Source: Siderastrea radians
Lineage: Eukaryota; Cnidaria; Anthozoa; Scleractinia; Rhizangiidae
NCBI GenBank assembly: GCA_964017195.1
Contig: OZ024895.1
Coordinates: forward strand, 35,157,834-35,221,833
Reading direction: 5' to 3'
DNA length: 64,000 nucleotides
Shown: piece after piece, positions 1 to 10,922 of the stretch
How the letters are laid out: each line of letters starts with the position of its first letter
How positions within the stretch are numbered: position 1 is the stretch's first letter
Program-made: the position numbers and the translations under genes
The notes under the pieces: model-generated
Told to the model about the DNA's origin: nothing
Database searches by the model: none
The model's input: the letters and a program-made list of their open reading frames with translations, nothing else

Positions 1-135
1 CGCTGGTTCTAACTTTTTTTAGTCTGTAAGAAGCTACTGATCAGTATTTTCCTGTGGTACTCTTTATAATGCTTTACAAAGTGGTTATTAGACTGGCCAT
101 TGAAATGAAAGTTTCTATGGCACTGTTTCTTTTTC
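1..135 (+). repeat. Diverged unit of a ~105-115 bp dispersed satellite
   Basis: The stretch carries the recurring phrases CCTGTGGTACT, TTTATAATGCT and ACAAAGTGGTT. These recur at about 31.08-31.25 kb (two tandem units), 45.44-45.75 kb, 47.5 kb, 54.83 kb and 63.23 kb. The repeat sits between or beside gene modules rather than inside exons. I see no coding potential that is conserved between copies. Confidence 0.6.
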
Positions 136-600
136 ACCATGCATCAAACCTTTTTTATTAACCTTTTTAATTGCTTACTAACAAACACACTTTTCACAGA
201 ACGGTACCCTACATGGACTACGCTACACTTATTACCTTTGTTCTTAAAAGCACAAAAACGTACGACACAATTATTGCTAAGGTTACCAGGGTGGCGTCCT
301 AAGAGTTCAATTTCACGTTGGTAAAATTTCCCTGCATCGAAACTTGTAGCTCTGCTCTCGATCTAATAAACAATACTGATATCTAATGAACATAAAACGA
401 TAGAAAAAAGTGTTTTTTATTAGATAAAATGTGTTTTTAAACACCGATAAATAGATAAATAAATAGTTTTGCACTATGATATTTTCCATTCTTTACTAAC
501 AATAGCTTATGCTTACATTATAACACTTATTTTTGTAACAGTGATGAAGTAATAAATATGTCGAAAGGGTTTCCATTTTGCCTGAATTGTTTGAAGGTTA
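100..600 (+). repeat. Paralogue of 44.61-45.11 kb (empty-site copy)
   Basis: This block aligns by eye with 44605-45115, sharing TTTTTCACCAT, TTGCTTACTAACAAACACAC, ACTACATGGACTA-like and AACACCGA-AAATAG motifs in the same order. The preceding bases (46-100) align with 31.2 kb. The two flanks of the 13-kb palindrome are therefore contiguous here. Confidence 0.6.
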
Positions 601-1470
601 ATTACGGTTATGAGCTTTCACGGTCATATCCATTCTAACTGAACCTTCAAAAAGTAAAATCATAAGGGGCTGAATTACTTTTTGTCAGTTCCACACAACT
701 GATTTTCTTAAGACATTTAGATAATTTAACGGATCGGTTTTCCTATCCACTATCGCAATTTTATTATAATATAGTATTGAAACTGCAAGGGTGTTAGGAG
801 AATTCAAAGGTTTATTCCTATCAACTACGGTTTGCTATCACTTTTTCAATGTGTAGTTTTTCAATTTTCAAAACAGATCCCGCAAACACTTACAGTTACT
901 GTCACTTTGTAGGGACACCGTCGGTGCAATAGGTATAATAGTATCTCCCTCCCTCTGCCACGAGGCAATTTGTAAAAAACAATTCAACCAAATGAGTGAA
1001 GACAAGAGCTCACAACTCTGAGCAAAATTTAATAATGGTGGGAGGGGAGGGTATTACAGCGACTTCTGTCGCTGTATTTGGGTCAAAATATCGTATATCT
1101 GAATATAATAATAAAATTTCGTGATATTTGTAAAAGTCTCTCAAAATCAAATCATAAGTTGAAGCCTATCCCAACACCTATGTTTTCGACCGAAACCTGC
1201 CTTTCCATTTTCAAAAATTCTCGTTTCCAGTTCCACTTCGAAATTTTGGTCGCAACGTAAATGGAACACTTGTTTCTTTCGAACAATGTCGTTCCATTTT
1301 GCCTTGGTTAGTTCCACCGGTCTCGGACTGGTCGGTCTGGCATAATGGAAAGCATCCCTTGTTTCTTGAGAAGCCTTACAGAAAGTGCATCGATCTTGTT
1401 TAATAAGTCATCATCTTAAGCATACAATTGAAGAGTTTTCCAATTGAACTTGGTCGCCATTGACAGAGAA
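600..1470. other. Intergenic, nothing recognisable
   Basis: AT-rich DNA without a supportable exon, RNA gene or clear repeat boundary. Short frames here have no family resemblance that I can see. Confidence 0.5.
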
Positions 1471-1473
1471 AGG

Positions 1474-2205
1474 GTTAAGGTGTTTCGATACAGTTTTTTT
1501 GGGGACCATACCTCACTTTTAAAATCGGCTATTAGACAGTCTTCGTCTTGTCTGAACAACGTGAAATTTGCAATACTTGTTGGTTTTGGATTGAACTTTA
1601 GCGTGGTTTACATTTTGTAAAAATCGATATTTCCATGACAACGATAAACAAAAATCCTCGAAAACAGTAAAATTAAAATTTTGCGTGATCCAGATTTCAC
1701 TTTGAAAAGCAAATACCAACATCTTAAAATGTGGTGTACGGCAAACAAAATATACAAGAACAAAAACATTCTGTATGTTTGTTTTGAAGTAAATCTCAAA
1801 AACATTTTTAACCTTAGGTTTCTCCTAGTAATAGTAAATGCACCGAAAAAAAATTAATGCTTTGATGAAATGGCTAGAAAATACTGTTAAAATGTGTCTT
1901 TTACTTACTATTTTACTCCTAGAAAGTTTTGTTAAAACTGGTGTTCGCGATCTCGAGAACGACTTGTTTTTCTGAGGTCATTCGCACAATAATTTTGTGG
2001 TAATTTTTGAATTTGAGCGCTTTTGCGCAAATCTTAAGAACGGCTCGATAGATTTTTTTAAAACATTAAACACGCGTGCTTGACGATGTGACCAATTTTA
2101 CTTTTGAGTCTTATTAACATTGATTCACTGGAACACTTTTAGATTTAACGTTAAAAACAGGATGTATGAACCGACAGAGAAGGATGCGTTACAAATTCAC
2201 AGTTG
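1474..2205 (+). repeat. Dispersed repeat R, copy 1
   Basis: This segment is repeated in inverted orientation at 12838-13613 and partly, in the same orientation, at 8866-9165. Shared landmarks are AAGGTGTTTCGATACAG, GAACGGCTCGAT, AACACGCGTGCTTGACGATG and CATTGATTCACTGGAACAC. The short frames on both strands are the same reading of this repeat in each copy and are not treated as genes. The copy ends where the 2.2-kb foldback begins. Confidence 0.75.
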
Positions 2206-2954
2206 GCAAGTGGGGAAGATGCGCATAAAATAATTTACCATGTTTAGGGTTTAGGGACAGAGACCAAAACCATATCCTGTCCAGCGGCACACCCCAGTAT
2301 AGGCCACATTAGGCAGTAACCCTCCCTTCCGGGGGGGGGGGGAGAGTCCCGTGCTTAGCCTTAACTTGCTCAACTGTAGCACAATATTCATCGACGATAG
2401 CACGATGTGATTATTGAACGTCCCCTGATGTAATCTTCCTTGGCAGCAGTTTGAGCGAGCGAGACGCGGAAGCCACGCGGGCCCATGTGAGAACTCGCCC
2501 ACATGATACGCTTTCTCGCTTTGCTATCTGGTTTTTGCGTCATAGAGTTCAAAGTATATTTATCTTTGATTTTTGGTTATTTAGGCATTTTTTCAGTAGA
2601 AGAGTCTAAGCTTTCAACCCCATGACGCAAAAACCAAAAAAGGGCTAGCTAAAATGGCAAACGCGAGAAAAGGTATCATGTGGGCGAGTTCTCGCATGGG
2701 CCTGCGTGGCTCCCGCGTCTCGCTCGCTCGATCTGCTACCAGGACGATTGCATTGAAGTTCAATTTTCGGCGTCTGAAATTACATCGTGCTATCGTCATG
2801 CTAAACGCGGCATCACCACCCCCCACCCCCCGCCCGGAAGGGAGGGTTACTCCATTATGTGGACTATACTGGGGTTTGCCGCTAGACAGGATACGGTTTT
2901 TGGTCTCTGTCCCTAAGCATGGTATGTAATTTTATGCCCGTCTTCCCCAACCGG
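2206..2954. mobile_element. Foldback/MITE with ~320-bp inverted arms
   Basis: The left arm (about 2206-2560) is mirrored by the right arm (about 2600-2954) around a short AT-rich loop. Matching blocks include GGACAGAGACCAAAACC against GGTTTTTGGTCTCTGTCC, and GAGCGAGCGAGACGCGG-like against CGCGTCTCGCTCGCTC. The poly-G/poly-C tracts at 2330 and 2820 are also mirrored. It abuts repeat R, which suggests insertion into that repeat. Proteins read from the arms are artefacts of the mirror symmetry. Confidence 0.8.
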
Positions 2955-3054
2955 GTATGGTCAGTACGATCGACATTCCATTTCGGTTTTCTGTCCTAAA
3001 CAGGGCCAGGGTGTCAAACCCGCAGCGTGACCCCTACACCCAAACATTGGTAAA

Positions 3055-3316
3055 AAAAAATTAAATTAAATTTCAGTATGGTGCATAATTACAGTCAAAC
3101 TGTAGTCTCCCTTATGGCCCTACGTCCAGGTTGACTTGGAATTTGGAAATGTTAGTTTTTATGGAGGGAGGAAAACCGGAGTACCCGGAGAAAAACCCTT
3201 GGAGCAAGGACGAGAACCAACAACAAACTCAACCCACATTTGACACCGGGACCGGGAATCGAACCCGGGCCATATTGGGGGAAGGCGAGTGCTCTCACCA
3301 CTGCGCCATCCCTGCC
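3055..3316 (-). mobile_element. tRNA-derived SINE, minus strand
   Basis: On the minus strand the head contains a pol III A box (TGGCGCAGTGG) and a perfect B box (GGTTCGATTCC) about 35 nt apart, in a tRNA-like context starting near 3316. It is followed by a non-tRNA body with TTTCTCCGGGTACTCCGG and ends in an A/T-rich tail near 3055. The box spacing and body make a SINE much more likely than a functional tRNA. I did not find a secure target-site duplication. Confidence 0.8.
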
Positions 3317-3459
3317 ACCCCCACCCCCCTGGGCGCCCGTGGGCACGGGAGTGGCGCGACTCTGCAGAACCTAGATTAAGGGACGCCGAGTGCCATGAAG
3401 TATCTGTGGCCAAAATTATGGAACACAGTAATTCCAGAACAAAATGGAATAACATTACC

Positions 3460-3654
3460 TGCTCGGGCTAACAACAACTTGAGTTCACTGTCAACCGCTT
3501 TATCTGCACTTAGTCCGTGCAATTGAAGATGCCGCGAGATGTGTCTTGTGCATTCTTTTTTTAGGGAAACAACTTCAACGTGGCCTGGGTAACAACTGCT
3601 TAATCCACAGACAGTAACCCTCTCCGGAAGAGTGGAAAAACTACACGAAGCCAT
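3460..3654 (-). CDS. Possible first coding exon, Cys/His-rich
   Basis: The minus strand has an ATG-led frame of 65 codons that stops at a good splice donor (CGAGCAG|GTAATG). It contains a CxxxH...H arrangement (ECTRHISRHLQLHGLS) resembling a single degenerate zinc finger, followed by a short charged helix. I do not recognise the family and find no convincing downstream exon below 3.4 kb, where the SINE and foldback lie. It may be a TE-derived or orphan exon, or a chance frame. Confidence 0.35.
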
Positions 3655-3659
3655 ATATC

Positions 3660-4080
3660 AGTACTTACACACTGTGAATGTAACTTACTGCAATATTTAT
3701 TTTATTTCATGAGCTGTAATTAAATTAGTAGTAAAATTACAACAGCACGTACATTGCGAAATTACCGCGCTTAATAGAGAGAGTCGTGACCGTAAAAACT
3801 CCTTTGTGGAGCTTGTGCTAACATGTAATCCAACAAAGTACTAGCTATCTGTTGCAAGTTTTTTTTTCTTTTTAACTTTCCACCAAGTTTTTATCTCAAA
3901 TCACATAACAGAAATCGAATACGTGACTCTCTCTGTTAGTGTGGTGTGACACGTGCGGGTCAGTGCAGAGGTCACCTGTCTTTCCGCGTATTCCTCTAGG
4001 TGATGAGTTTAAAATATCTTCGGTCAATCAGGAAACTGAAAATTCGTTTGTTTACAGTTTGGAATGTTTTTCTGTTGTAT
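3660..4080. other. Intergenic, nothing recognisable
   Basis: No exon or repeat boundary is visible. The stretch lies upstream of the possible exon at 3460-3654 and could hold its promoter, but I see no clear core-promoter motif. Confidence 0.4.
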
Positions 4081-4084
4081 TGGG

Positions 4085-5370
4085 TTAAGTGGAAAACGCG
4101 GAGTGCGGAGTGTGGAAAACGCGGAGTGTGGAAAATGCGGAGTGTGGAAAATGCGGGGTGTGGAAAATGCAGTGTCAAAGAGAAATATATATAAATATCT
4201 AAAAAGCTTAAAAGAAAAAATAAGGTAATATCGCCACACGTAGGTACAACACCCAATATAACCCCTTTCCGTACCATGCCCGCCTGTGCGGACCCTGGAA
4301 AAGTACAATGCTCTTAACGAAATAAAAAAATAACAAAATTTATTTTTTTGTTTGTTTTCAAAACTGAGAAATTTAGTGTCCGTAAAACAGGTTCTGAGTA
4401 TTCGTTACTGTTCATCATAGCTACAAAAAACTAATGTACGATTTAGCAATGAAACTCAATGATGTATCGCTCTTTTAAAGAACATTGTCTGATTGTTAAT
4501 GTCGTTAATTTGCAACGTGCGTTGATTTCTTTTATTACCTATTCGTTATTGTTCTTTATGTCTACAAAAAAATAATGTACGATCTAGCAATGAAAATGCA
4601 ATGATGCATCCCTTTGTCAAAGAACATGGACTGATGTTAATATCGTTAATTTACAATAACGCTACGCGTTGTTTTCTTTTATTTGCCTATTCGTTTCTGT
4701 TCTTTATAGCTACAATGAATAATGTACGATTTAGCAATGAAAATGCAATGACGCATCGCTTTTTCAGAGAACATGGACTGATGATTTTTAATGTCGTTAA
4801 TTCACAGTAATGCTACGCGCGTTAAACTGCAATGATGCATGAAGGAGTTCAGTATAGAGTGTTATACCTTGTTACTTGAATCCGTGTGAAGAATATCACC
4901 TATGATATTGCTATGATCTTACCAAGAACATAGCGGAATTAAAGATTATTTCTTAATTTCCTTTTCCATACAAGCTTTTTACATTCATTAATTTTTATTA
5001 ATTTCCACGTGTATTTATTTCTCTAGAATTCGAAAGATGTGTTTTACGAGTACTTAATTTCGCGATTTTGAAAATAAGCAACAAATAAAATTTTGTGATT
5101 TTTCATTTTGTTAACAGTAGTTTGCTTTTCCAGGGTCCGCACAGGGGGGCAGGGGAGTTAAGTAGGGTTTTTTTTCGTTTAACCTTTTTATTACCTTTTT
5201 ATATATTTTTCTTTAACACTCCGCATTTTCCACACTCCGCGTTTTCCACACTCCGCGTTTTCCACACTCCGCATTTTCTACGCTCCGCATTTTCCACACT
5301 CCTCATTTTCCACACTCCGCGTTTTCCACACTCCGCACTCCGCACTCCGCACTCCTCGTTTTCCACCGAA
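4085..5370. mobile_element. Foldback element with minisatellite-bearing terminal repeats
   Basis: The left end (4093-4180) is a run of a ~17-bp unit, GGAAAACGCGGAGTGT. The right end (5218-5365) is the same unit in inverted orientation, CACTCCGCGTTTTCC. Inside these, CCGCCTGTGCGGACCCTGGAAAAG-like sequence at 4279-4303 is mirrored by CTTTTCCAGGGTCCGCAC at 5124-5145. The arms therefore combine unique inverted sequence with tandem subrepeats, typical of foldback transposons. No transposase is seen. Confidence 0.75.
4400..4825 (+). repeat. Three tandem ~145-bp units inside the foldback
   Basis: Units start near 4400, 4541 and 4688. Each contains ATTCGTTxxTGTTC, AATGTACGAT, TAGCAATGAAA and GAACATGGACTGAT. 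They fill the interior of the element between the terminal minisatellites. Confidence 0.75.
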
Positions 5371-5399
5371 CCGTTGTATTGTTGCGTTTTCGGTTGGCA

Positions 5400-6240
5400 A
5401 GGTAGGCGGCATAGTACGTCGTTTCTCTGTGTTTTCGATGTTATCTTGGTTAAGTTGAATGAGTGGATTCCTGTCTTGTTGAAATGCCGTTAAAAATCTG
5501 CTTTGTTTTAACATAATAAGACTCAGCAACACTCAAGAAAGCAGAACTTTCTTTCAAAGATCAGGAAAAACATTGTGTGTGCATGTTTAACTAATGGTGA
5601 GCCTATCTTAAACGACCTTTGTAATTGTTAGCAGTATTCCAGGAATTAAATCTGTAATTTGCATATAATTCTACCCGCTCAGATCACTAAACAGTAAAAA
5701 TTTACTGACGGGGAAGTACTTGATTCCCAAAGCTGTAACTTTCCTGGTGAAAAGTACAATGGCAGAGCTTTCTTTCTGGGTAGTCTTAATTATTGAACGA
5801 TACATACCAGATGCCGTTTTAAGCGGCCGAAGTTGGCCTTCATTTTACCTTGTGATAAACAAGGTTAAGAGCGGCTCGATAAAAACGCCGCTTGAAAATG
5901 TTCGAAACCAAACATTGGCAAATTTATTACACAGCTTTAAGGTAGAAGTAGAAAGGTTAAATAATGTTCGTGGTTTGTTTCGTTTTAAAAGAATCTTTTT
6001 TACGCTCTCACCGGCTTCCTAAAGTTGAGTGAGAATTTGAGCCGTTTAGAGACCCTAAAACCGCCATTTTATGCATTTTTCGAACTTTTTAAATTTTCGT
6101 CCGTTAAATAACTCGTTGGAACTTTGGATTATTTTTTCTTGAATTAGCTTACCCAAAGGGATGTTTTGGCAAAATAAAAAAAAATTCGATTTTTTGTGAG
6201 TGTCTTTCGATTCTCGATATTCTCAGAAAATGGCTCTTAA
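5400..6240. other. Intergenic, nothing recognisable
   Basis: A 100-codon plus-strand frame at 5720-6022 has no recognisable motif, no conserved paralogue in the window and no clear splice context. I leave it unannotated. Confidence 0.4.
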
Positions 6241-6245
6241 GTTGT

Positions 6246-6375
6246 CCCGGGTGGTAGGGTTACCCTACCTGTATGTAAAATTTTGCTTGTAAACCCGGGC
6301 TATCTTTGACCCTCCTGCTAACGTTAACCCGCTTGCTAGGGAAACCCTCCCTCCTTGTAAACAGGCCCTCATAAA
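6246..6375. mobile_element. Remnant of an element with AGGGCCxGTTTACA-type terminus
   Basis: The right end, read on the minus strand, is AGGGCCTGTTTACAAGG followed by GGGTTTCCCTAG. It resembles the two outer ends of the 13-kb palindrome (31251 and 44604). Internal alternations of TAGGG and CCCTA are also shared. It is short and probably truncated. Confidence 0.5.
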
Positions 6376-6745
6376 CTGATCATGGATTAGCTTAAATTTG
6401 CTTGTGGCGGAAACTAAGATCGCCTTTAGCAAAAGTCGTATATGACAAATAAGGAAGGGAGTCACGCGAGAGTTCAAAATCCTGCTTACTTCAAAGGGAT
6501 CACATCAAATATGTAAACATAAACAAAGATAAACCTTTGTTGTTTGTGCCTCTTGTTCGGGGCGACGGCCATTTTGAATAATAAACACGTCGTCGTCTTT
6601 TCGAGATCTGGAGAGAAGCCTTCGGAGTCCGTTCGTAAACTCTAAGAAAGAGACAATTATTGTCGGCATGGGATCGGAAATTCTGAAAATCTCCGGACCT
6701 CATTTCCCCTCCCATAACTTCAAACAGTGACTGCCTCTAAATTAT

Positions 6746-7323
6746 TCAAAATGGCCACCGCCCTGAGCAAAGACACGAGCAACGAAGGAGGGTGCCCCCG
6801 TTGCGTTTTGCGCCCTTGGTGGGTTTGTAACCTCGCCAACTTTCCTCGGCAACCATTCTCATCTCACCTCCTGCGGCAACTTCTCCTTGTATCTGATTCT
6901 TCTTTTGCCTCTTGTACATTTGGGCGCCACCCCGAGCGAAGACACGAAAAACCGAGGTAATCAAACGTTTAGGGCCCCCTTTGCGTTCTGCACTCTCTGT
7001 AGGCTTGAACCCTCGCCAACTTTCGTCGGCAATTATTCTCATCTCACCTCCTGCAGCAACTTTTCTTTGCATATGGTTCTTCTCTCGCTGCTTTTTAATT
7101 CGTATGAACCTTTCAGCAGACAGCAAAGCAAAATGCAAGATGTCCAGAGCCGTTCGCTCCACGACAAAAGACTTCTCGTCTTTCTCGTGCGTGTAATTTG
7201 CAATGAAGAAGGCTCTTTCACTGGCATTGAAAATTGCCCGAGACGTTATGTCAAAAGCTTTCCCTTTGTCCCCTTCGTTTTGCCGCATGTCCAGGTAGGT
7301 AATGACAGTCACAGGTTCACAGC
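6746..7323 (-). CDS. IFI44-like P-loop GTPase, last exon (C terminus)
   Basis: This is the final exon of a minus-strand gene whose earlier exons lie at 7715-7917, 14727-14850 and 15512-15905. The acceptor is TCTCTACAG|GCTGTG. The phase matches the preceding donor, giving ...EDG-CEPVTVITYLDM. VITYLD is in the position of the G4 base-recognition motif, and the helix ALDILHFALLSAERFIRI follows. These are typical of cnidarian proteins related to IFI44 (septin/TRAFAC-like GTPases linked to innate immunity in vertebrates). Unusually, the C-terminal basic segment is present twice in tandem (VAAGGEMRIIADESWRG and VAAGGEMRMVAEESWRG). The stop codon is at 6746-6748. Function in this organism is inferred from the family only. 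Confidence 0.75.
6765..7085 (-). repeat. Tandem duplication within the C-terminal exon
   Basis: Two copies of about 160 bp, near 6765-6925 and 6930-7085, share GCGAAGACACGA-like, TCGCCAACTTTC and TTCTCATCTCACCTCCTGC sequence. The reading frame stays open through both, so the duplication lengthens the basic tail of the protein. Confidence 0.75.
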
Positions 7324-7714
7324 CTGTAGAGAGATTTCAAAGCTCTCGAACAAATGAAGGCTAAACTGGAACTTAAAGTGGTTTTAAATCACTTATTAAA
7401 CTTTTGGAATTGGCGCAAATACGTCGTCAGAATAGAAACCAGTTCCCGCGCTTGGCACTAGTTGTATGTTTCCCGCGCTTTACAATTTACACTTAAAACT
7501 TTACACATTACACCAGTAGCTCTGTTCTGGTTGCATGTTTTCCCGCGCTCTGCACTGGTTGCATTTTTATGCTTCTGGTTCTGATTCAGTTTATTGTGTT
7601 ATTACCTATGATTGCAACTGGCCAGAAGTGACTTTTAAAACAATCTGCCTTGCTGGAGGTAGCCCTCATCTTGAACAGGAAACTAAAAGATATACTATTG
7701 GGCACCACACTTAC
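7324..7714 (-). other. Intron between the two downstream IFI44-like exons
   Basis: It is bounded on the minus strand by donor GACG|GTAAGTG at 7714 and acceptor CTACAG at 7324. I see no other feature in it. Confidence 0.65.
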
Positions 7715-7917
7715 CGTCTTCTCTAAGGTGGTCTTTGATCTTCTTCAGTGTATCTTTGTATTTGCCATCCGTCAGTCGAGGATCATTTGCTTTTACCACA
7801 AATGTCACAGCATGGGCATATTTAGCGAATTCCTTAGCTTTCATTGCCGTCTGAGAGCTCCCTTCTTTAGTCTGCCCTAGGTCATAATTTCGTGTGATTT
7901 CTTCGCCTGGACGAATT
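7715..7917 (-). CDS. IFI44-like P-loop GTPase, third recognisable exon
   Basis: The acceptor is GGGTTTAAG|AATTCG and the donor GAAGACG|GTAAGT. The encoded segment begins IRPGEEITRNYDLGQ. It contains AKYAHAVTFVVKANDPRL, the buried strand and loop that follow switch II in this GTPase family, and ends KKIKDHLREDG. The first base completes the arginine codon left open by the exon ending at 14727 (AG plus A). This supports joining them, although that intron would be about 6.8 kb long and start with AT. The exon itself is intact. Confidence 0.75.
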
Positions 7918-8062
7918 CTTAAACCCAAAACAATATATAGTAATGGAGAGCAAGTCGACGCGAGCTAAATATCAGCATTGCGCAGAATTCCTATTGTTCT
8001 CGGGACATTTACTTCCAGTTCAAGAAAGTTTGTTACGATGGCCTGCAAGGGACACGCTGCAA

Positions 8063-8200
8063 ACAAAAAAGAAACCACCCAAACAAAAAAGAAACCACGC
8101 AAATAAAAATGGAACCACGCAAACAAAAAAGAAGCCACGCAAACAAAAATGAAACCATGCAAACAAAAAAGAAACCACGCAAATAAAAAAGAAAAACGGA
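8063..8200 (+). repeat. ~21-bp minisatellite, about seven units
   Basis: Tandem units of the form AAACAAAAAAGAAACCACGC, with variants (ATAAAAATGGAACCACGC and others), run through the large intron. The open minus-strand frames here, rich in Phe/Val/Cys, are an effect of the repeat and not a gene. Confidence 0.85.
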
Positions 8201-8432
8201 AGTGAAACACAAAACAGAGATAAATAGGAAAAACGCGTACGGCCTGAGCTCCAGGCCTTGCAAGCCGCCATGTTTCCTATAAGTTGTGGGGCAAATAATT
8301 GCTCAAAGTGTGGAGTATTTCTTTCGAATCCAGCAAGACCATAGGGTTCAAGGAATTTAAAAAAGGAGAGAAACGGAGCGATCTACCCAATTTCAGCCTA
8401 AGAAATACCTCAAGACACTGAGTACGGTGAAC

Positions 8433-8848
8433 AAGTCGAAGGCCAAGGAAACCGAAGTGTCAGTACAGTCTTCATGAAACTGGAGGCTTCAGGCAATCTG
8501 AAGAGATGCCAAGGCAAGACCTCGCCAGTGAAAGTTAACCAACAGCATACGTTCAGTGTACTTTGGATAAAGGTGTGACGAAGCACACGAATCACGACAA
8601 AGAGGTCCATGAAGGATTGGAATACGTTTTGCTGTACCCTGTTCACAGTAAAGTAATTAACTTACCAGGCACAACCAGCCAAAGTACATCCAAAGCTGCA
8701 AAGAACATCCAAACTACATTGAGCGTTTGCTGTTGGTTAAAATTTCACTGGCAAGGTCTTGGCTCGGCATCTCTTCTGATTTCCTGAGGCCTCCAGTTCC
8801 ACGAAGTCTATATTGACACTTCGGTTTCCTTGGCCTTCGGTTTCGGTT
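8433..8848. mobile_element. Foldback element
   Basis: The left arm near 8433-8555 is mirrored near 8715-8848. It includes CGAAGGCCAAGGAAACCGAA, GGAGGC, AGAGATGCC and CAGTGAAAGTTAACCAACAGCA. The right end also has a short local duplication of TTTCCTTGGCCTTCG. It lies in the large intron of the IFI44-like gene. Confidence 0.7.
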
Positions 8849-8865
8849 TCCTTGGCCTTCGATGT

Positions 8866-9165
8866 CGAGAACGAATTGTTTTTCTAAGATCATTCGTGTA
8901 ATAATTTTGTGGTAATTTTTGAATTTGAGCGTTTTTGCGAAAATCTTAAGAACGGCTCGATGGATTTTTTTAAAACATTAAACACGCGTGCTTGACGATG
9001 TGTCCAATTTTAGTATCGAGTCTTATTAACATTGATTCACTGGAACACTTTAAGATTTAACGCTAAAAAGGACGTATGAACAGACGGAAAAGGTTGCGTT
9101 ACATATTCACATTTGGCAAATAAATGCTAATATATTCAAAGTAATGCGCAAAGCATTCCTCCGTG
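8866..9165 (+). repeat. Dispersed repeat R, copy 2 (partial)
   Basis: Same sequence as 1940-2205 and, inverted, 12838-13140. Together with copy 3 it brackets a ~4.7-kb segment with inverted terminal repeats inside the intron, a transposon-like arrangement. Confidence 0.8.
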
Positions 9166-9193
9166 ATTTTTAACCGACGAAGTCGAGTTAGAG

Positions 9194-10922
9194 CACAGGC
9201 AGCCCAAGCTAAGGTTGAGAGCTGCGCATAGACTGTTTTTCCACGCTATGCATAATAATGAGATCAGCACACTATGCATAATAATGACATCGGCAGCATT
9301 TTAGAGTTTGTATGGAAATGATACGAAACGTCTCAAATTGCCACAAATCAGAAAGAAGTCGAAATAAAAAAGATTTGCCTTATTTCATTGTTGTATTGGT
9401 CATTATTTGAGGGCTTCCTGGGCTGGTTTGCAGCTTTTTGGGCGAGAAATTGAGGTTTATATTTTTCATCAGTTACTGAACGTTTAGAATTAATTAAAGG
9501 CAGGAAACAATTTCACACTGCACCTCACTTGAGGTTCGATAAATTCCATCACAATAAACGAATCGCCCTACAACTTCAAAGGTGTATTCTTGGGTCTTGC
9601 GCATACCTCTGTTCTTTCTCATGGGTTCCAGATCCTATTTTAAGCCGTCGAAAATCCCTCTAAAATACGAAACTCGCCTTTCCTGGTATGCGTTTTTATT
9701 TGAAGTGCACATATGAATCATTGCGAGCCGCGTTTCGACGACAAAATGTCCCTCAGCCGGGGACAGGCTGAGTGAGATTGTCGACATTAGCAAACACGAC
9801 ACTGCGGAGTCCAGAGAGGTCGGTTTACAGAAATAGAGAAATATTAGAGCGGCCGTGAAATTCACTCGCCTCACTTGACTTGGAAAACCATAATTTCGTT
9901 TTAGGGACGAACGAAGAACTATCTTTTGCTGCACTCTAATCAATCCATTCGATGATTTTATGCCGAGTATTTGGCGCAAGTGATCCTGCTCACTGCCCGC
10001 AAATCAACCTCATTATTTAATTCCCATATATAGGGTTGTCTGCCCTAAAAAAAAAATATTGCTGTGACCGTGGAAAATACCCAACACAATTTCCATTCCT
10101 TTGAAAGCCGGTGCAATTTTTTTTCTAGATGGAAATTGCTCCTCGTCTCTGCTTCTAAATTTCGACAACATTTTTTAGCGGTAAACAGGTAATGTGACGG
10201 AACAAATCACTATGCTAATATATTGTCGCACGAAGACATTAAAACGTGCTCGTGGCGTCAAGTGAGGCGACTAAATTTCACGGGCGTGCCGATAGTTTTC
10301 TATTTCCCTCGAACCGACCTCTCTGGACTCCGCAGTGTCGCCTTCTGCTTGTGGACAATCTCACTCATCCTCTCCCCGGCTGAGGGACATTTTGTCGTCG
10401 AAACGCGGCTCGCAATGATTCATGTGTGCACTTCAAATGAAAATGCATACCAGGAAAGGCGAGTTTCGTATTTTAGAGGGATTTTCGACGGCTTAAAATA
10501 GGATCTGGAACCCATGAGAAAGACTAGAGGCATGCGCAAGACCCAAGAATACACCTTTGAAGTTGTAGGGCGATTCGTTTATTGTGATGGAATTTATCGA
10601 ACCTCAAGTGAGGTGCAGTGTGAAACTGTTTCCTGCCTTTAATTAATTCTAAACGTTCAGTAACTGATTAAAAATATAAACCTCAATTTCTCGCCCAAAA
10701 AGCTGCAAACCAGCCCAGGAAGCCCTCCAATAATGACCAATAAAACAATGAAATAAGACAAATCTTTTTTATTTCGACTTCTTTCTGATTTGTGGCAATT
10801 TGAGACGTTTTGTATCATTTCCATACAAACTCTTAAATGTTGCCGATGTCATTATTATGCATAGCGTGGAAAAAACAGTCTAATTTATGCGCAGCTCTCA
10901 ACCTTAGCTTGGGCTGCCTGTG
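9194..10922. mobile_element. Large palindrome, ~690-bp arms, nested in repeat R
   Basis: The left arm at 9194-9881 is mirrored at 10255-10922. Both outer ends read CACAGGCAGCCCAAGC inward. The spacer is about 370 bp. The arms encode the same short frame once on each strand (9635-9979 minus and 10223-10501 plus, shared FVVETRLAMIH and YQERRVSYFRGIFDG). This mirror pair has no recognised domain. Divergence between the arms is low, suggesting a fairly recent foldback insertion or inversion-duplication. Confidence 0.85.

Noticed and set aside
2251..2929. Several overlapping open frames on both strands
   Set aside because: They lie in the arms of a palindromic element and are mirror readings of each other.
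3289..3471. Frames over the SINE head
   Set aside because: They overlap the tRNA-derived SINE and its flank on both strands, with no independent support.
5720..6022. 100-codon plus-strand frame
   Set aside because: No recognisable motif, no paralogue in the window and AT-rich context; length alone is not convincing.
8020..8271. Hydrophobic Cys/Phe/Val-rich frames resembling membrane proteins
   Set aside because: Generated by the 21-bp minisatellite; all minus-strand frames stay open for the same reason.
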